64,000 bases of DNA from Volvox africanus (lineage: Eukaryota > Chlorophyta > Chlorophyceae > Chlamydomonadales > Volvocaceae): assembly GCA_030268105.1 (NCBI GenBank), contig BSDZ01000080.1, positions 4,527,501-4,591,500 on the forward strand. The letters run 5' to 3'. Shown here one piece after another: positions 1-26,889 of this stretch. Each line of letters begins with the position of its first letter. The stretch's first letter is position 1. A program made the translations under genes and the position numbers. Under the pieces are notes generated by a model that worked only from the letters and a program-made list of their open reading frames with translations, ran no database searches and was not told where the DNA came from.

Positions 1-261
1 CAGCCCACCTGAACCTGACCCTCCCGGGGGGTGCGGCCGTTGACCAACCGCAGGTCACCGTCTCGGTAGACACGTGGCCCTGCACCACACAGCGCCCCAA
101 CCTGTCTACCGTGACAGCAAAGCAACTAACACTGATGATTCCCGTAAAGACAGGAGAGAAAGATGACTTTGCTGACGGAATGCGCCACAGGGACGGAAGG
201 TGCTGCAGGTGACGGCGGGTACAAGGCGCGCGCCAGAAGTGTTCTACACGCACCTGGAGGG

Positions 262-322
262 AACGGTACTGGTGGTGGCGGTGGTGGCGGTGGTGGTGGT
301 GGCGGCGGCGGTGGTGGAGGAT
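262..322. repeat. GGT/GGC trinucleotide tract
   Basis: A run of GGT and GGC triplets that would read as poly-Gly on the plus strand and poly-Pro on the minus strand. The minus frame is open for about 150 codons but shows no domain and no splice-linked neighbours, so this is annotated as a simple repeat rather than a gene. Confidence 0.75.
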
Positions 323-2003
323 GCGGCATGAAGCTGACTTGAGATGCAAGGTTACGGGCAGCTGCAGTGTGCCAACCAAGAGTAAAGGCAAGACCGGATG
401 TCATCATGCTCCGCATTGCATCGCTGACAAAAGCTAAGAAACAAGGTAGCGCCGCGATAATACAGAATATTAGGGCATGACGGGGTACGTAGATACCTGT
501 CTGGATGCTTCCCGAATGCAATATGCAAATGGCGAAAAACAGGGCAATGGCCGCTTGCTGCTGTGGTCGTAGCCCCATTCCTCTGTAGTAACCGCGATTT
601 TTCGAATGTTATCAGTCTAAGTTATATATCTTGCCGTTGGTCCGTAGGCTATCGAGTCTTACAGTGGAAAATGGCACCGGCCAAAAGTTACATGCCGAAT
701 ATTGCGCAACGGCTATGTTATAGAAGTCACGTTATTATCTTTGTTATGGTTTCCCCGTCCTATTTCTCTGTACGGCAGCTTCGCCACTACGGTTCGGTAG
801 CTGACGGTTCGCACTTTGAACGATGGATCGCTACAACCACTTTACTGTGATGTTCCCGGTAAGGGCTTTTAAATTCTACAACCAGCCTTTTTTATCGTGT
901 AAGATATTGAATTAATTGGGTTCTGCATTGCGCCCGCTTTGTGGACCTGGGCTGTTGGACCGTTGGACCGATGCATTAAACATACTAACTCAAGTAAGGA
1001 TTCGTAGTAATCTCCTAAATTTGTATTTTATATTACATCACGCTGTTGTATTTGTGTTTTTGCGGGCGACACACCACCAGTGTGTCGGTACCCAGTAATG
1101 TCAGACTAACGTAGGACTGGGACTGAACAGGCTACGATGGGTTTTGAAGTCCCTGTAAATGTTACAGTCATTAAGGTATCGTGGGCTTGTTATCACACAC
1201 GCTGCGTTATTGGCACTGGATGGATGCAGGCTATTTTGCCCACTGCGGAAAGTTCGCTAAGCCCAGATTACGAAGCCATCCCATAATTTTTCAGGATACA
1301 AGAAAATATATTTCAGCATTCGCCCCTGGCAAGGAAGAAAGTGATCACCAACAGTCGTTCATATGCACATGCCCTTCGGTTTAGCTTGCCGCAAAAGCTC
1401 CTGACAGTCCTTCTTGGATCCAGAAATTCTATGTATTAACAGAGTCGACGCAAAGTAGCCGTGCCGGATCTGCGATCGTCCCATCAAAGTCCATCCGTGC
1501 ACAATTTGCGGGAAAACTGTGTGCAATTGCCAGCATCCGCTTTCATGCTATAGCTACGATTGGGCAAACTTAACTCCCAGTAAGCAGGGTCCTCGCTCTC
1601 ATTCCTACGCGGAGCCCGGGTAAGGCGCGCTAGGGCCTAAGCAGGCATGACATGCGCGTGCAGGCCACGAGGAACGCCGATAATTGATATAGCAGACGTG
1701 GCCGGGATGATGTGGTGCATTAGTGAAGTGGCCCGTTCGGGGAATCGTTGTTTGCAAACGCGGGTGAAGTCCGATATCTTCACAGTGCAGTACAACCGTT
1801 AGCTATGTTTGCACTGATCAGTACAAGGATGCGTTACCACTTGATTGATAATTTACAGCTTATTTATCTTAAGTTTTTTCTTATTGATTTTCTAGCCGGT
1901 TTAAGTTATCAAAACATCACTCCTTCAATGGAAAATAAGATTATATCTTTAGGATGAGATGCTTGATAGTCTTGAGCTCTCATATACCTGCACTGTGGAA
2001 GCG

Positions 2004-2276
2004 ATGGAGTGCCGAGTCTGCGGGAACTGGCGAGCTGTGTGTGGAGGAATACCAGGGATTACTAGGGGAGACAAGGGGAGACAAGGGGAGATGTCTCTGA
2101 TGAGGAAAACTGACAGGTCCTGCTCAACTACCTCAAAGTCTACGGAAATGAATCGTGCACAGCTATGGGTGCATGGAGTTGCACCCAGACCCTAGTAGCC
2201 CCTAGGGTCTCGGTGCAACTCCGGCTGGTATTCCTCCACATACTGCTCGCCCATTCTCGCAGACTCGGCACTCCAT
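2004..2276. repeat. Nested imperfect inverted repeat (long hairpin)
   Basis: Bases 2004-2054 and 2225-2276 are imperfect reverse complements over about 50 bp, starting at ATGGAGTGCCGAGTCTGCG. A second inverted pair lies inside the right half: 2174-2195 pairs with 2201-2223 around a very short loop. The spacer also holds three tandem copies of a 10-bp GGGAGACAAG-like unit at about 2065-2090. A transcript could fold into a long stem with a second stem inside it. It could be a MITE-like element, a small-RNA hairpin locus or a decayed transposon end. Confidence 0.7.
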
Positions 2277-3138
2277 CACTTCCAGTTCCTGACTGCGATA
2301 TGAGTTACGGATAGGACCACAGACACATCCTAGAATGCATTAGGGTCAGGGTTGCGTCGGCAAAAGGTGAAGTTTTTCGTGCTTGTATGCCTCCATCCAC
2401 TGCAGGTAGAAAGAAATACAACATTCAAATTTTATTATCAGATATAAAATATCCATGAATTAAATCAATAAATCGATGTCTTGAAGATTGAATCCGTTTT
2501 CAGTTGCAAAGCCCCAGCGGTTGTTTTTTACATCCGACGCCTTTCGGCCGCCATCTCGACATTTGCTTTTCAATGATGGAATTTATTATCGAGGTTGTTT
2601 TAATTGCAACACTACGGTGCCACTGTCAGCGACGATAAAGGCGTCGGCGAGTCATTGTCCTAGCTTGTCACTGGTCCTCAAATCTGGTAAATTCTACTCT
2701 CTAAAATACTGAACGGCGAGGATTACGGGACATTAAATACTCTAAAACAGGGGTTGCGTTACGAGCGTGGGTATATTACCATCGCATGGAAGACTTATCA
2801 TTGTCCAGGTTTAGGGGGATCCGTCACAACAAGTTATTTGCGATCGTTAAACTACGAAACTTCGTTCGCCCTCGTCCTTGAGACTTTTGCAGGCGCAGCT
2901 CGGCGTTCCTCGCTGTCATCCTACGGATACAGACAAACCACACGTCCCCCGTTCCGTCCGCGAATGCCCTTCGGACGCCCAGCCTCAGCAGCCTCCTGCA
3001 TTGGTTCCTGGCACAGCCACCGGCAGCTAGCGTGGCGCCGCCAACTACCCCTTGCCCACCCCATTGCCTTTTCCTTCTGTAGCTACCTTGCAGAACCAAT
3101 CGAAGTAACCACCAGCGCCAACACCACCTCCTTCTTTC

Positions 3139-6100
3139 ATGTTTCAACGGCTACTAGATCCCTCCGTCAATGCCAAGGCGTGGTATCTGTGGTGCTTCGC
3201 TTCCTTTGTATCCGTTGGACCTTTTCTCAATGTCTTCTTCCATGGGCGGGGCCTGAGTAAGGCCCAAGTGGGTCTGATTGGGGCGCTGCGGCCATGGACC
3301 AGTGCACCCGCGTCTTTCGCCTGGGCCGCACTCGCAGATCGCCTCCATGCGCACCGTGTCGTGCTTTTGTTCGCCTTTGTGGGATCCACCGCACTGCGGA
3401 TGCTCCTGCTCCTGCCACGTGGCTTCAGCGGGCTGTTGGCCGTCGTGCTGGCGGCTGAGGTTCTGGCAGCACCAGTCGGGGTGCTAGCCGATGCGGCAGT
3501 GATGCGGATATGCAAAAAGGTCGGTTATACGGGGCTCGTGCTCAGAACATGGTGCTGGCAGGTCGTTAGAGCGGAAGAAACGCGCGTTGGTGCGTTTCCT
3601 GTCTGGCCTTCTGCCCAGCACTTCCGTCAACGTCAATGACCACTCACGGCCCAGGGTTTTTCATGAACCCATATTGGCGCGTGCACCCGTAGGAGTCCGA
3701 CTATGGCAAGTACAGGCTTTGGGGCGCTGTAGGCTGGGGCATCTTTTCTACCATTGCTGGGTGGCTTATCACGCATCTGGGTATCCGCTGGGCGTTTTAC
3801 ACGCAAGCGATGCTCGCAGCGCCGTGCCTTTTCCACGGTGCGCGTCTCTTCGCGCCGTGCAAGGGCTATACCAGTCTTGCAGCCGCAGATGCGGACGGTA
3901 GCAGCGCCGCCATGACCACCGTCGCCACCACGATTCAACTTCAGAATCGCGACAATGCGGATAGAGCCCAGTGCCCAGCTGGCAACCTTGATGACGAAAT
4001 TGACGACGATGGTGATTATAACCTAGAAGACAGCGATCCGCTACTGCTGCGACGGGACGGCAAGCATTCCAAGGTTTTGCACCACAGCACGGATGTACCT
4101 GGGTCGAAAGCAGGAGGGACTGTTGGAGGGACTGGTGCGGCAGGAAGTGCTGCTGCTCCGGAAGCGGGGAAAGCAGGCTGTTTGACGCGAGCTTCTTATG
4201 TGGAGGATGTGCGCAGGGATTACGGTGCCGGCGCAGGTGTGGCTATTGATCGTGAAGAGGCGGGTCATGGGCGCTCTCATTGGCAGAAGCTGTCGGCGCT
4301 GCTGCAGCGCGGAGATGTCCTGCTGTTTTTCGTCACTACAACGGTCATGGGCTATGGATTTGGAACCATTGATTCCTTCCTGTGAGTGGTTTGAGGGGGC
4401 GGAAGTGGGGCTGTCGGTGGGCTAGTAGACGGCTTCAAGCTGGCTGAATGTCAGCGGCTGCCCCGCGGCAGGAGCGGGAAAGTATGGCAGTTTGTACCAT
4501 TGTCCCGAAAGCCGCTTTCTGAGGCAGCCTCACACATGTTAATTCGTCTGGGTAATCGCAGATTCCTGTACCTTGAGGGGATGGGCGCGTCGGGAACGCT
4601 GATGGGCCTCACACTCACGGTACGTGCAAACCAGAACACAGCTGCCAGGGCACGTAAGTCTGCTTGGGCGTCCTGGAATAATGAATGGGATAGTTGCGGA
4701 TTACGAGTTTGCGGTCTAATGTCTGAGGCACGCAATGCCACCAGGTCTCTGGGCACAACGGAACACGCTGGGACATGGGACTGCTTTGAGAATACCGTAC
4801 CGAACAGCCCGCATAGGGCCTCGGACGTGCGTGACCAAATAATGCATGCTTGATCCCATCTCGAGTATACTGCTGCCTAGTCGATGGGGAGTTCTAGATA
4901 CGAACCCCGGTCCCCTGCTTCTAAGCCGTAAGGGTGCAGCTAAGTCATGGAGGCAGTCGACCAGCCGGGAGACCCCGGGGCCTTTCTGCTCCCATTTCCC
5001 ACAGCCTAACTGGCCCGGCGGCCTGCGGTACTGCGTTGCTATTCTGCCCGCTAGATCACGTGCGCTGCGGAGGTGCCCGCCTTCCAGCTGCAAGACCGCT
5101 TGCTGGACCGCTGGGGCGTAACCGCCGTGTTAGACCTGGTGCAGGTGATCTACGCATTGAGGATGGCGCTGTATGCGGCGCTGCCCCTGGCGGGAAACGT
5201 GATGTGGGTACTGCCAATAGAGTTGCTACACGGTATTACCTTTGCATGCGGCTGGGGCGCGGGCACTGTCAACTGCAAGCTGCTGGCGCCGCAGGAGCTG
5301 GCGGCTACATTGCAGGTACGATGGCCCGGTCTGGTTAAGCACGGGCGCCAGTATCGGGCCATGAAAGGGCTGAAGGGGACCTGTCTGGGGGTCGGCGGCG
5401 AGTAGGTTTCACCTGGTCTCATAAGCAGAGTTCGATGGAAATTTGCGTGTATCAAGGAATTATCCTAGATACTGTATATGCATTCGTACATGCGCAAATA
5501 TACTGAATACAACCCGTACATGCATTCGTACATGAATATAACCCGTGCATGCATTCGTGATGCTATTCGGGAAGCTGGTGTGCCTTCTTTCCGTAGGTAT
5601 TCCATGTCCTGCCACTGCGCTCGTGAGGCTGTGGGTTGGATTTTCACTGCCTTTCGGCAGTGTGTGTCCCAGTGATTGTACGTCCGTTTCCGAATTGTTA
5701 CACTTTACGAAATGTGTACTATGTAGCAAAATCAGATCGCTGTTGGGCATTGTTGCGGCTCAGCCAGCCTGCTTTTGGTACCACCTTTGCTCTTGCGAAT
5801 GCATGCGTGGGTGCTACTATTTGCCGTGTACCTAAAATTTATAAACCTTGATTGTATAGCAGTGTGTTACGATCCATGATAAGCTGCCGCCCAAATCAAC
5901 GGCGACTGGTGTGCGTCCTTTTCGTGCAGGGAGCATTCCAAGGTCTCTACTTTGGTCTAGGCTATGGACTCGGGTCACTTGTAGGGGGGTGGGTGGGAAC
6001 GAAGCTAGGATGGCAGGGGATGTTTTCTTGTGCCGCAGCAACTATGCTGACATTTTGGATCGCCACCGTAGTCGTACGTCGAATATTAATTGCACTTGGG

Positions 6101-6163
6101 GTGACGTCGACATCCAACTCCGCAGAGAAGAGTGTACAGATGTCACAGGTTATGAATGTGTGA
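3139..6163 (+). CDS. Major facilitator superfamily transporter, MFSD6-like
   Basis: Five exons fit in phase: 3139-3519, 3693-4381, 4562-4619, 5055-5315 and 5930-6163, giving about 540 residues. The N-terminus starts MFQRLLDPSVNAKAWYLWCF and contains the first membrane helices. Exon 2 opens with the family motif YGKYRLWGAVGWG. Residues about 178-325 form a long hydrophilic loop with an acidic stretch (DDEIDDDGDYNLEDSD) between membrane helices 6 and 7. The C-terminal half has TCAAEVPAFQ, ELAATLQ, then GLYFGLGYGLGSLVGGWVGT, all typical of the MFS_1-like (MFSD6/LacY-like) group. Length and 12-helix layout match a full transporter in a cell membrane. The substrate cannot be read from the sequence. 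Intron 4 (5316-5929) holds a small tandem repeat. The start is the first ATG ahead of the hydrophobic helices; a little 5' extension is possible. Confidence 0.87.
5476..5562. repeat. Short tandem repeat in transporter intron 4
   Basis: About three imperfect copies of a unit containing GCATTCGTACATG, separated by AT-rich stretches with ACCCGT. It lies wholly inside an intron and has no visible coding role. Confidence 0.6.
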
Positions 6164-6481
6164 ATGGGAGTGTTGTTCTTGCGCAATTTTTTGTCCGAAG
6201 GAGGGATTCCTTAGCTGGAGGACAGGAACCTCGGCTGAGGCATAGTGCAAGTCGCAAGGGGCGATTGCAATTGTACGGTCGTGTTTCGGGGCGGATACAA
6301 TTTGGTAATTGGAAAAAGGGTTGGCTCTTTAATATCCTTCGCCGTTGTTGGGGGTGGATTTTCTTTCCGTGCTCTTGTTGGTAATGCCGGTAATCTCGCT
6401 GCCCGATACATCCAATTACAGTTACACCCATGGGAGGGATGCACCGAACATTAACCCTCTTACATTTATATGAACGAAACC

Positions 6482-6486
6482 TGTAA
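6482..6486 (+). terminator. TGTAA polyadenylation-type signal of the transporter gene
   Basis: A TGTAA pentamer about 320 bases after the transporter stop codon. TGTAA is the usual poly(A) signal in Chlamydomonas and relatives. Assignment is by position only. Confidence 0.5.
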
Positions 6487-6662
6487 CGATTTTAATCAAA
6501 ATTCTTTGGATCATTCCCTGTCGTTTTCCCTGCTCATTGCGCGCACATTTGCGCCCTGCAGACACATAGCGATAAAGAACAGTAGATTGTAATACCATCA
6601 TAGGATTGCTTCCAATGCTTTAGCGCTAGAAGGTATACACACCTGGAGGGCCGGAGGACGAA

Positions 6663-21727
<15,065 letters not shown>

Positions 21728-24196
21728 CGTAATAGGCTCCACCTGGGTCTGCAGCTATTTTGGCTGTCGATGGCCGTGAGGTTTGATGGTTTCAAGTGCG
21801 TGTGTGGTTGTGGGGTCTTATTGTTTGACGCGTTGGATGTGGAGTTGGCAGAGCTCCAAACCGCGAGGGTCTTGGAAGCGCCGAGCCTAAAATGCTTTTA
21901 TCACCCGGCCAGCTGGAGATACTAGGAGGGACGGATGTGCGCCTGAAACCATTACCTTAGGCCAGGACGGGTTTTGTGTACGCGGCTCAAGATAGACACC
22001 GTCCCCAGCTGCCGGCCGTCGCTGAAGTGCATGCACAGCGTGGCTGGGACCAAGCGGAAGATCGTTGCCATGTGGGGACTGTTCATCACTGTCGTTGGGG
22101 TTCAGGTCAATTGCGAGTGGTAAGAAGTAGTATCAACAGCTACGGGAAGTAAACTGATGGTATTATCTTCACAGGGCAGTGAATGTCTTTGACTTTTTGC
22201 ATGCGTGACGAGGACCACTGAATTTACATTTAACAAGGATTAGAAAGTCAGAGGTAGAGGACCCGAGTGACAGCTGTATGACAGCTGACGTGTTACGTAA
22301 TCGTGTTCGTACCTTGGTGAACCGCTTCCTGTTCCCGTCTGCAGCACCACGTGGATTGCCAATGGTGTTCTTGTGGTTCTTGTGTGCCCCTTCATCGGCT
22401 TGCCCAGCAGGTTGCGAAAATGTGAATGCGCATCGGCGTGAACCAGCCACGGAGGGATATGGGAGAAAAATGTAGGGAGGGCTTCATCAGTTCGTATCTC
22501 TCTGTTTGTTTGTGTACTTCCTTAACGCTTCTTGTCGAGTTCCGTACTTCCTTTAAGCTTCTTGGGGTTTGCCCCGCATGGACATGTTTACGCCATGGCC
22601 TGCAGCAGTCGCCAGATAGGGAGGTTGTGGCATCTTTTTGCCGGCTTTAGTGCGATTAGTGATCGTGTGTACCATGTGCTGCAGGCTGGTGAGGTGTGGT
22701 AAGTTTTCCGATTTAGTGTCCCAAAACCTAGGGTAGCGTTTTTCTGCATCCCCAAGTTATATGGTGCGGTATGGAATTGATATTACATTGGCAATTGGCA
22801 GAGGCGCACACAATTTGTACCGCTCTGCTGCAAGTAGACAACAGGCCTGAGGCGGGATCGGGGCTGGTGATCAGCGTGGTGGCCAAGGAGGTGGTGGGAG
22901 TCCTCTGCACTCTAGGAGTGCACGCACAGTAACGTTCTGAGATTCGTGGTGCTGCGGTGGCCCTGCTAGGGCGCCGTGGGCGATTGTCATTGCTGTTGTA
23001 AAGTGTACTCGTGATGGCCTGGGAGCACAGTGGCCTCCCAAGGGGTCTCCTCGGCCGCTGCGAGTTTTGCCCTTCGGGGGGCAGCGATGTTAAGGTGGCT
23101 GCGATATGGTGCCGGAGGCACTGGCATGGCCCCTCGTGTCAGCTTTGGAGATTTGCCGTGTACATATTTTGACCTGGCTATATCCTTACGATACATGCAT
23201 TAGAAGTTTAAGACTCCTCGGTTGCTCCCTCTGCCCCTTTTGCTCCCTCTGCCCCAGTCTTCCGAATTCGTCAGCGAACGAATATATATCAGCGCACAGA
23301 GGTAATAATTGTAAGCTTAGCACAACCTATCACCGGTTGCTGGTCGCCCGCCGTCACGGGGAAAGAAGAGGAATGAAACGAATCCTGGTGCTGATACTGA
23401 GCCGAGGACTAACCGTCAAGGTCAGATGATGGCTGATGTCGAGGGGGACTTTGAGTGAGGGAAAAGGGTATAGTAAGGGCCGGAAGGCCCCACGTTTAGA
23501 TTAGGGGCTGGGTACGACTCGAGGTGTTCATCATTTTATCACTTGGAGCAGCCAGCTTTGCAGCGAGGAACGCTTCAAGCGTACTCGTAAACCGCAGCCG
23601 CCTCCCCCAGCCACTTTGCGAAATGCTGGGGTTTGAAACCTGCTTTGTCACAGACACACAACGAACGTCCGACGCGGCAGCACAGAGATCCAGGCCCGGG
23701 GAATATCACGTGCAAGCGCCGTGCACCCAAAGGTCACGTTTCGCCAGATGCGCACAGATTGTTGATACGTACATACAGGGCCATAGCACGATAGACAGTA
23801 GCTTGGCCCTAGAATATTTCGGAGCGTGGCCTCACCCCACTTTGCCAGATGAGATTATGAAAAAGATCCTGCACAGCCAGCGATATGAGATGAACCTGAC
23901 ATGTCGTTCATATTGTATTGCATAGAATCACAAAGCCCGTAAGAGGTAGGATACGGGTCGCCGCTAAGACAATGCGACGGATGCCAGCCTTCCTTAGCCC
24001 TTAGCACTCAAACCTTGTCTGACTTTGACACAATCACTCTACCTAAAGCGCAGACTAACGCCGTGTCAAGTGCAGCAAATATCACGCAAACTGTGTCGAT
24101 CTTGCCCATGTTTCAATGTGCTCCGACCTCGTTTGGTCATTCGTAACTAGTTGGGTTCTCTCGGCCGAGAGAGCCCCGCTCGAAGACTTCCCACCC
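21728..24196. other. CHD1 3' untranslated region and downstream intergenic region
   Basis: No coding exon was recognised. The first TGTAA on the plus strand after the CHD1 stop is at 22997, which would imply a 3' UTR of about 1.27 kb. The rest up to 24196 lies between the tail ends of two convergent genes (CHD1 on plus, UFD1-UBX on minus). Open frames at 23.1-23.9 kb show no domains. Confidence 0.5.
22997..23001 (+). terminator. Candidate TGTAA polyadenylation signal of CHD1
   Basis: The first TGTAA pentamer downstream of the CHD1 stop codon, about 1.27 kb away. Position and motif are the only evidence. Confidence 0.4.
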
Positions 24197-26527
24197 CTAC
24201 GCCGCCGCCATGCCCTTCGCTGCCCCATCTACTTCTATAGGCGCAGATGCCGCAGCCGGTGTGGCTAACGCCTCTAACAAGAACGCCTCGGACCCTCCCG
24301 CCAGGCCCAAATCCCGCAGTGTCCACCCCTCCGCTGCCGCCTCCGCTCCCACTACCCGTCGCGGCATGCGGGTGACCAACTGGTAGCTACCCCGCTCCCA
24401 ACCACCAGCCCCCCGACTGTCCACGAAGTCAAACAGTGCTTGCACCGCCGTACCGATTGTGAAGCGTCGGCTGATGCGGGACCCGTCTGGGAGAGAGAAG
24501 GCGCATGTGAGAACGGATTCCAAGGACGAGGAAGACGGAGAAACGTCAGGCTCCGACGGTAAGGACGCCGCCAGCCGCTCGCGCACTGCTGCTCTTGCTG
24601 CTGCAGCTGCCTCCGCGGCAGCTGCCTCCGCCGCCTTCCGTGCTGCCCGTTCTATGGCTTCCGCCGCCTCCTGTGCTGCCCGTTCTGCGGCCTCCACCGC
24701 CTCACGTGCTGCGCGCTCCTTCGCTAGCTGTGCCAGTCGCGCTTCCTGCTGGCGCTGCTCTTCTTCCCAGCGGCGCAGGTACTCCTCCGCTTCTAAGGAT
24801 GGCACCACATCCGCTGCAATGTCCACGTCTAGGACGCTTATCGCGTCATTGGGCTGGAGCTCCTGAACCTGCATGAGATGGGCAGCATGATTGGCAGGGT
24901 TGGAGCAAGGGGATGCACATTTCGAACTGCTTCCCTCCCGCCCAGCAAATAAACATATACCTTCCAACTAGGGTGACTCGTGTCCCTATTTAAGGTGCGT
25001 ATACATTGATTGTCACGTTTCGGGCTCCTAGGACATTAGATCCTCACGTTTCGGGCTCCCCGCTACCTTCCTGCACATTAACAGCATTTCTGGAGCGAGG
25101 AAGCATATAAGGCCCCAAACGGCCGTGTGGACGTCCTTATGGCCTTCATGATACCACCATGGCCGAGTGATCCGCAGTTGCAGTGCAACGTAAGAATAAG
25201 ACTGGCCTGTCCAAACATGCCCCACAGTATCCCTCGCGTGGCACCTGTCCTCGCCGCCCTCACCCGCAGGGGCCAATCGCGGCCTCCGTGCCCCACAGTG
25301 ATCCAGTCGCCCTCCGTCAAGGTACTGTGCCCCATGAGCTCCGCCTCCAGCGCCTCTCGCAGTCCATCCCCTAGTGCGTCATGGAAGCCATGACACATGG
25401 GCTGCAGCCGCACGTACGATCCCTTGTCCAGCCGCCTGTAGGATATAATGACGGTGCCGTGTGGTTGCGCGTCTAGGCTGCCGTACAAGCTTTGCACCAC
25501 CTTGCGCGGCAGCAGCACAGTGCCTTCGGGGGCAGTAAACTCCAACACACCCGCGTGCGTGCGACTGGGACCCGGACCGGCTGCACCGGAGGCTGTGGAT
25601 GTGGATGCGGACGAGGTTGCCACCTGGAACAATAGGGCTCCATTCTTGCTGGCGTCCTGAGCTAGGAGAGCGGAGCCCACCGACGGCGGGAGGATGAGCT
25701 GCGGGCGGATGCGGCAAATATTGATGTAGCGCAGCAGTAGAACAACAGGTCAAGGGTTCGAGGGAACGTATAGCATTTAACCAAAGGATTTGAGGCAGAT
25801 CCAGATAGCAGCTAACACAGTGATTAGCGCAGACGTATTGTAGAGCAAGATGTACCCTATCCGCTCGTGGAACTAACACAGAGGACCCACGGGTCAGCTT
25901 CCCCATCTGGGTCGCTGCAACACTGTAATGGTGAGATAAGACCCAACAGACTCAAAACTTTCGCCCATTCACAGTAAATGCGTGGAGATCATACCTTGTC
26001 CTTGCTACGCTTGACACCTTTTGTAAGGGCGACGCCCTCATCGGCGGGCAGCGCCTGCAGTTCTACTCGCAGGAAAACGCCCTTATTGCGCTCGCGCTCC
26101 TCGAAGTCAGCCTCCTTCGCCTGAAATGCAAACGTGGCAAGACAGAACAACCCTTGATATGAATCGGAAAATATTACCGTAAAGGGTTTATTGGGTCAGC
26201 CTCATACCACCAGAAAGCTAATGCAAGACCAATCTGATCTACTGAATGCAATATCCCTGTAAATATATGCTAGCGGGTGTCCATGTGCTTTGCGCAGCTA
26301 CTGCCCGACGCAATTCCATAGCAGATGGCACCCTTGACTACCCGTTCTTCAGCAGCGAGCTCCTCCAGGCGCTTTTGTCTGGCCTCCTCTTCGCGCTCCT
26401 TGTGCCGCTTCCTCTGGCGTTCTGCTATTAGTCTCTCCTTCTCCTGTTTTTGTCGTTCCTTTTCAGCCCTTGCTTTCTGCTCAGCTAAGAGTCTAGTAGC
26501 CCGGGCGTTCAATTCATGTGCAAACAT
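24197..26527 (-). CDS. UFD1-fold and UBX-domain protein, probable Cdc48/p97 cofactor
   Basis: Four exons join in phase 0 at every junction: 26342-26527, 25995-26120, 25264-25698 and 24197-24868, giving about 472 residues. Residues 1-75 are a charged coiled coil rich in Glu, Lys, Arg and Gln, starting MFAHELNARATRLLAEQKAR. Residues about 105-270 match the UFD1 double-psi barrel, with LILPPSVGSALL, LPRKVVQSLYGSL and KGSYVRLQP followed by LTEGDWITV. The last exon continues with LQPNDAISVLDVDI, a second Ala/Glu/Arg-rich coiled coil, and a C-terminal UBX domain (about 375-455; FSLPDGSRISRRFTIGTAVQ). The N-terminal half resembles plant UFD1-family proteins such as Arabidopsis At4g15420, but those end in zinc fingers rather than UBX. 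UBX domains dock on Cdc48/p97, and UFD1 folds bind ubiquitin or p97 adaptors, so a role in p97-dependent protein extraction is inferred. The exon 1 donor (GTAGTC) is weak. Confidence 0.85.
25012..25057. repeat. Short direct repeat in UFD1-UBX intron 3
   Basis: The 16-base string TCACGTTTCGGGCTCC occurs twice, 30 bases apart, inside the intron between the UFD1 and UBX exons. Confidence 0.7.
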
Positions 26528-26889
26528 GTCTGACCACGCTATGTTACAATTACGTCGTCGATGGAATTCTTTCAATAAAGTTCTAGTCGTTCACAATATT
26601 TTTCGTTTTGTGTTGCCAAAACATGCAGTATATTAGCTTAATTTTTATACCTGCAATCACTTGATGGCATGTGCTCATACGCAGTCGCGCAGATGGCATG
26701 ACATGACATAAGCCTGGAATGTCGCGATGGTTCCCAACCACGTAATCAATAAACGTAATAAAGCAAGACACCACTAATCACTTAAAGTACGACGCCATCA
26801 TATTATACACTATTATGCAGATAACCAAGGACGTCCCAAGGGCCGGCAAAGGCCGGCTCCGTAAAAGGCTACAAGCTCTAACGCATGCC

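Larger units (their letters stand above)
1..3138. other. Gene-poor leading region
   Basis: No exon chain, domain or conserved motif was found on either strand. Composition is mixed, with AT-rich stretches around 1.75-1.95 kb and 2.4-2.7 kb, unlike the GC-rich exons elsewhere. The open frames here are short and carry no recognisable family signature. A purine-biased GGT/GGC tract lies near 260-322, and a nested inverted repeat lies at 2004-2276. The part just before 3139 probably holds the promoter and 5' leader of the transporter gene. Confidence 0.6.

Noticed and set aside
126..578. Minus-strand 150-codon frame with a polyproline run
   Set aside because: Open mainly because of the GGT/GGC repeat; no domain, no splice partners.
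23524..23925. Plus-strand 133-codon frame
   Set aside because: No domain, no splice linkage, composition like intergenic DNA, located between two convergent genes.
25711..25994. Possible extra exon in the UFD1-UBX gene (reads CCSDPDGEADPWVLC)
   Set aside because: Skipping it joins KRSKDK directly to LILPPSVGSALL in phase, matching the UFD1-fold entry strand; including it breaks the fold and lacks a good donor.
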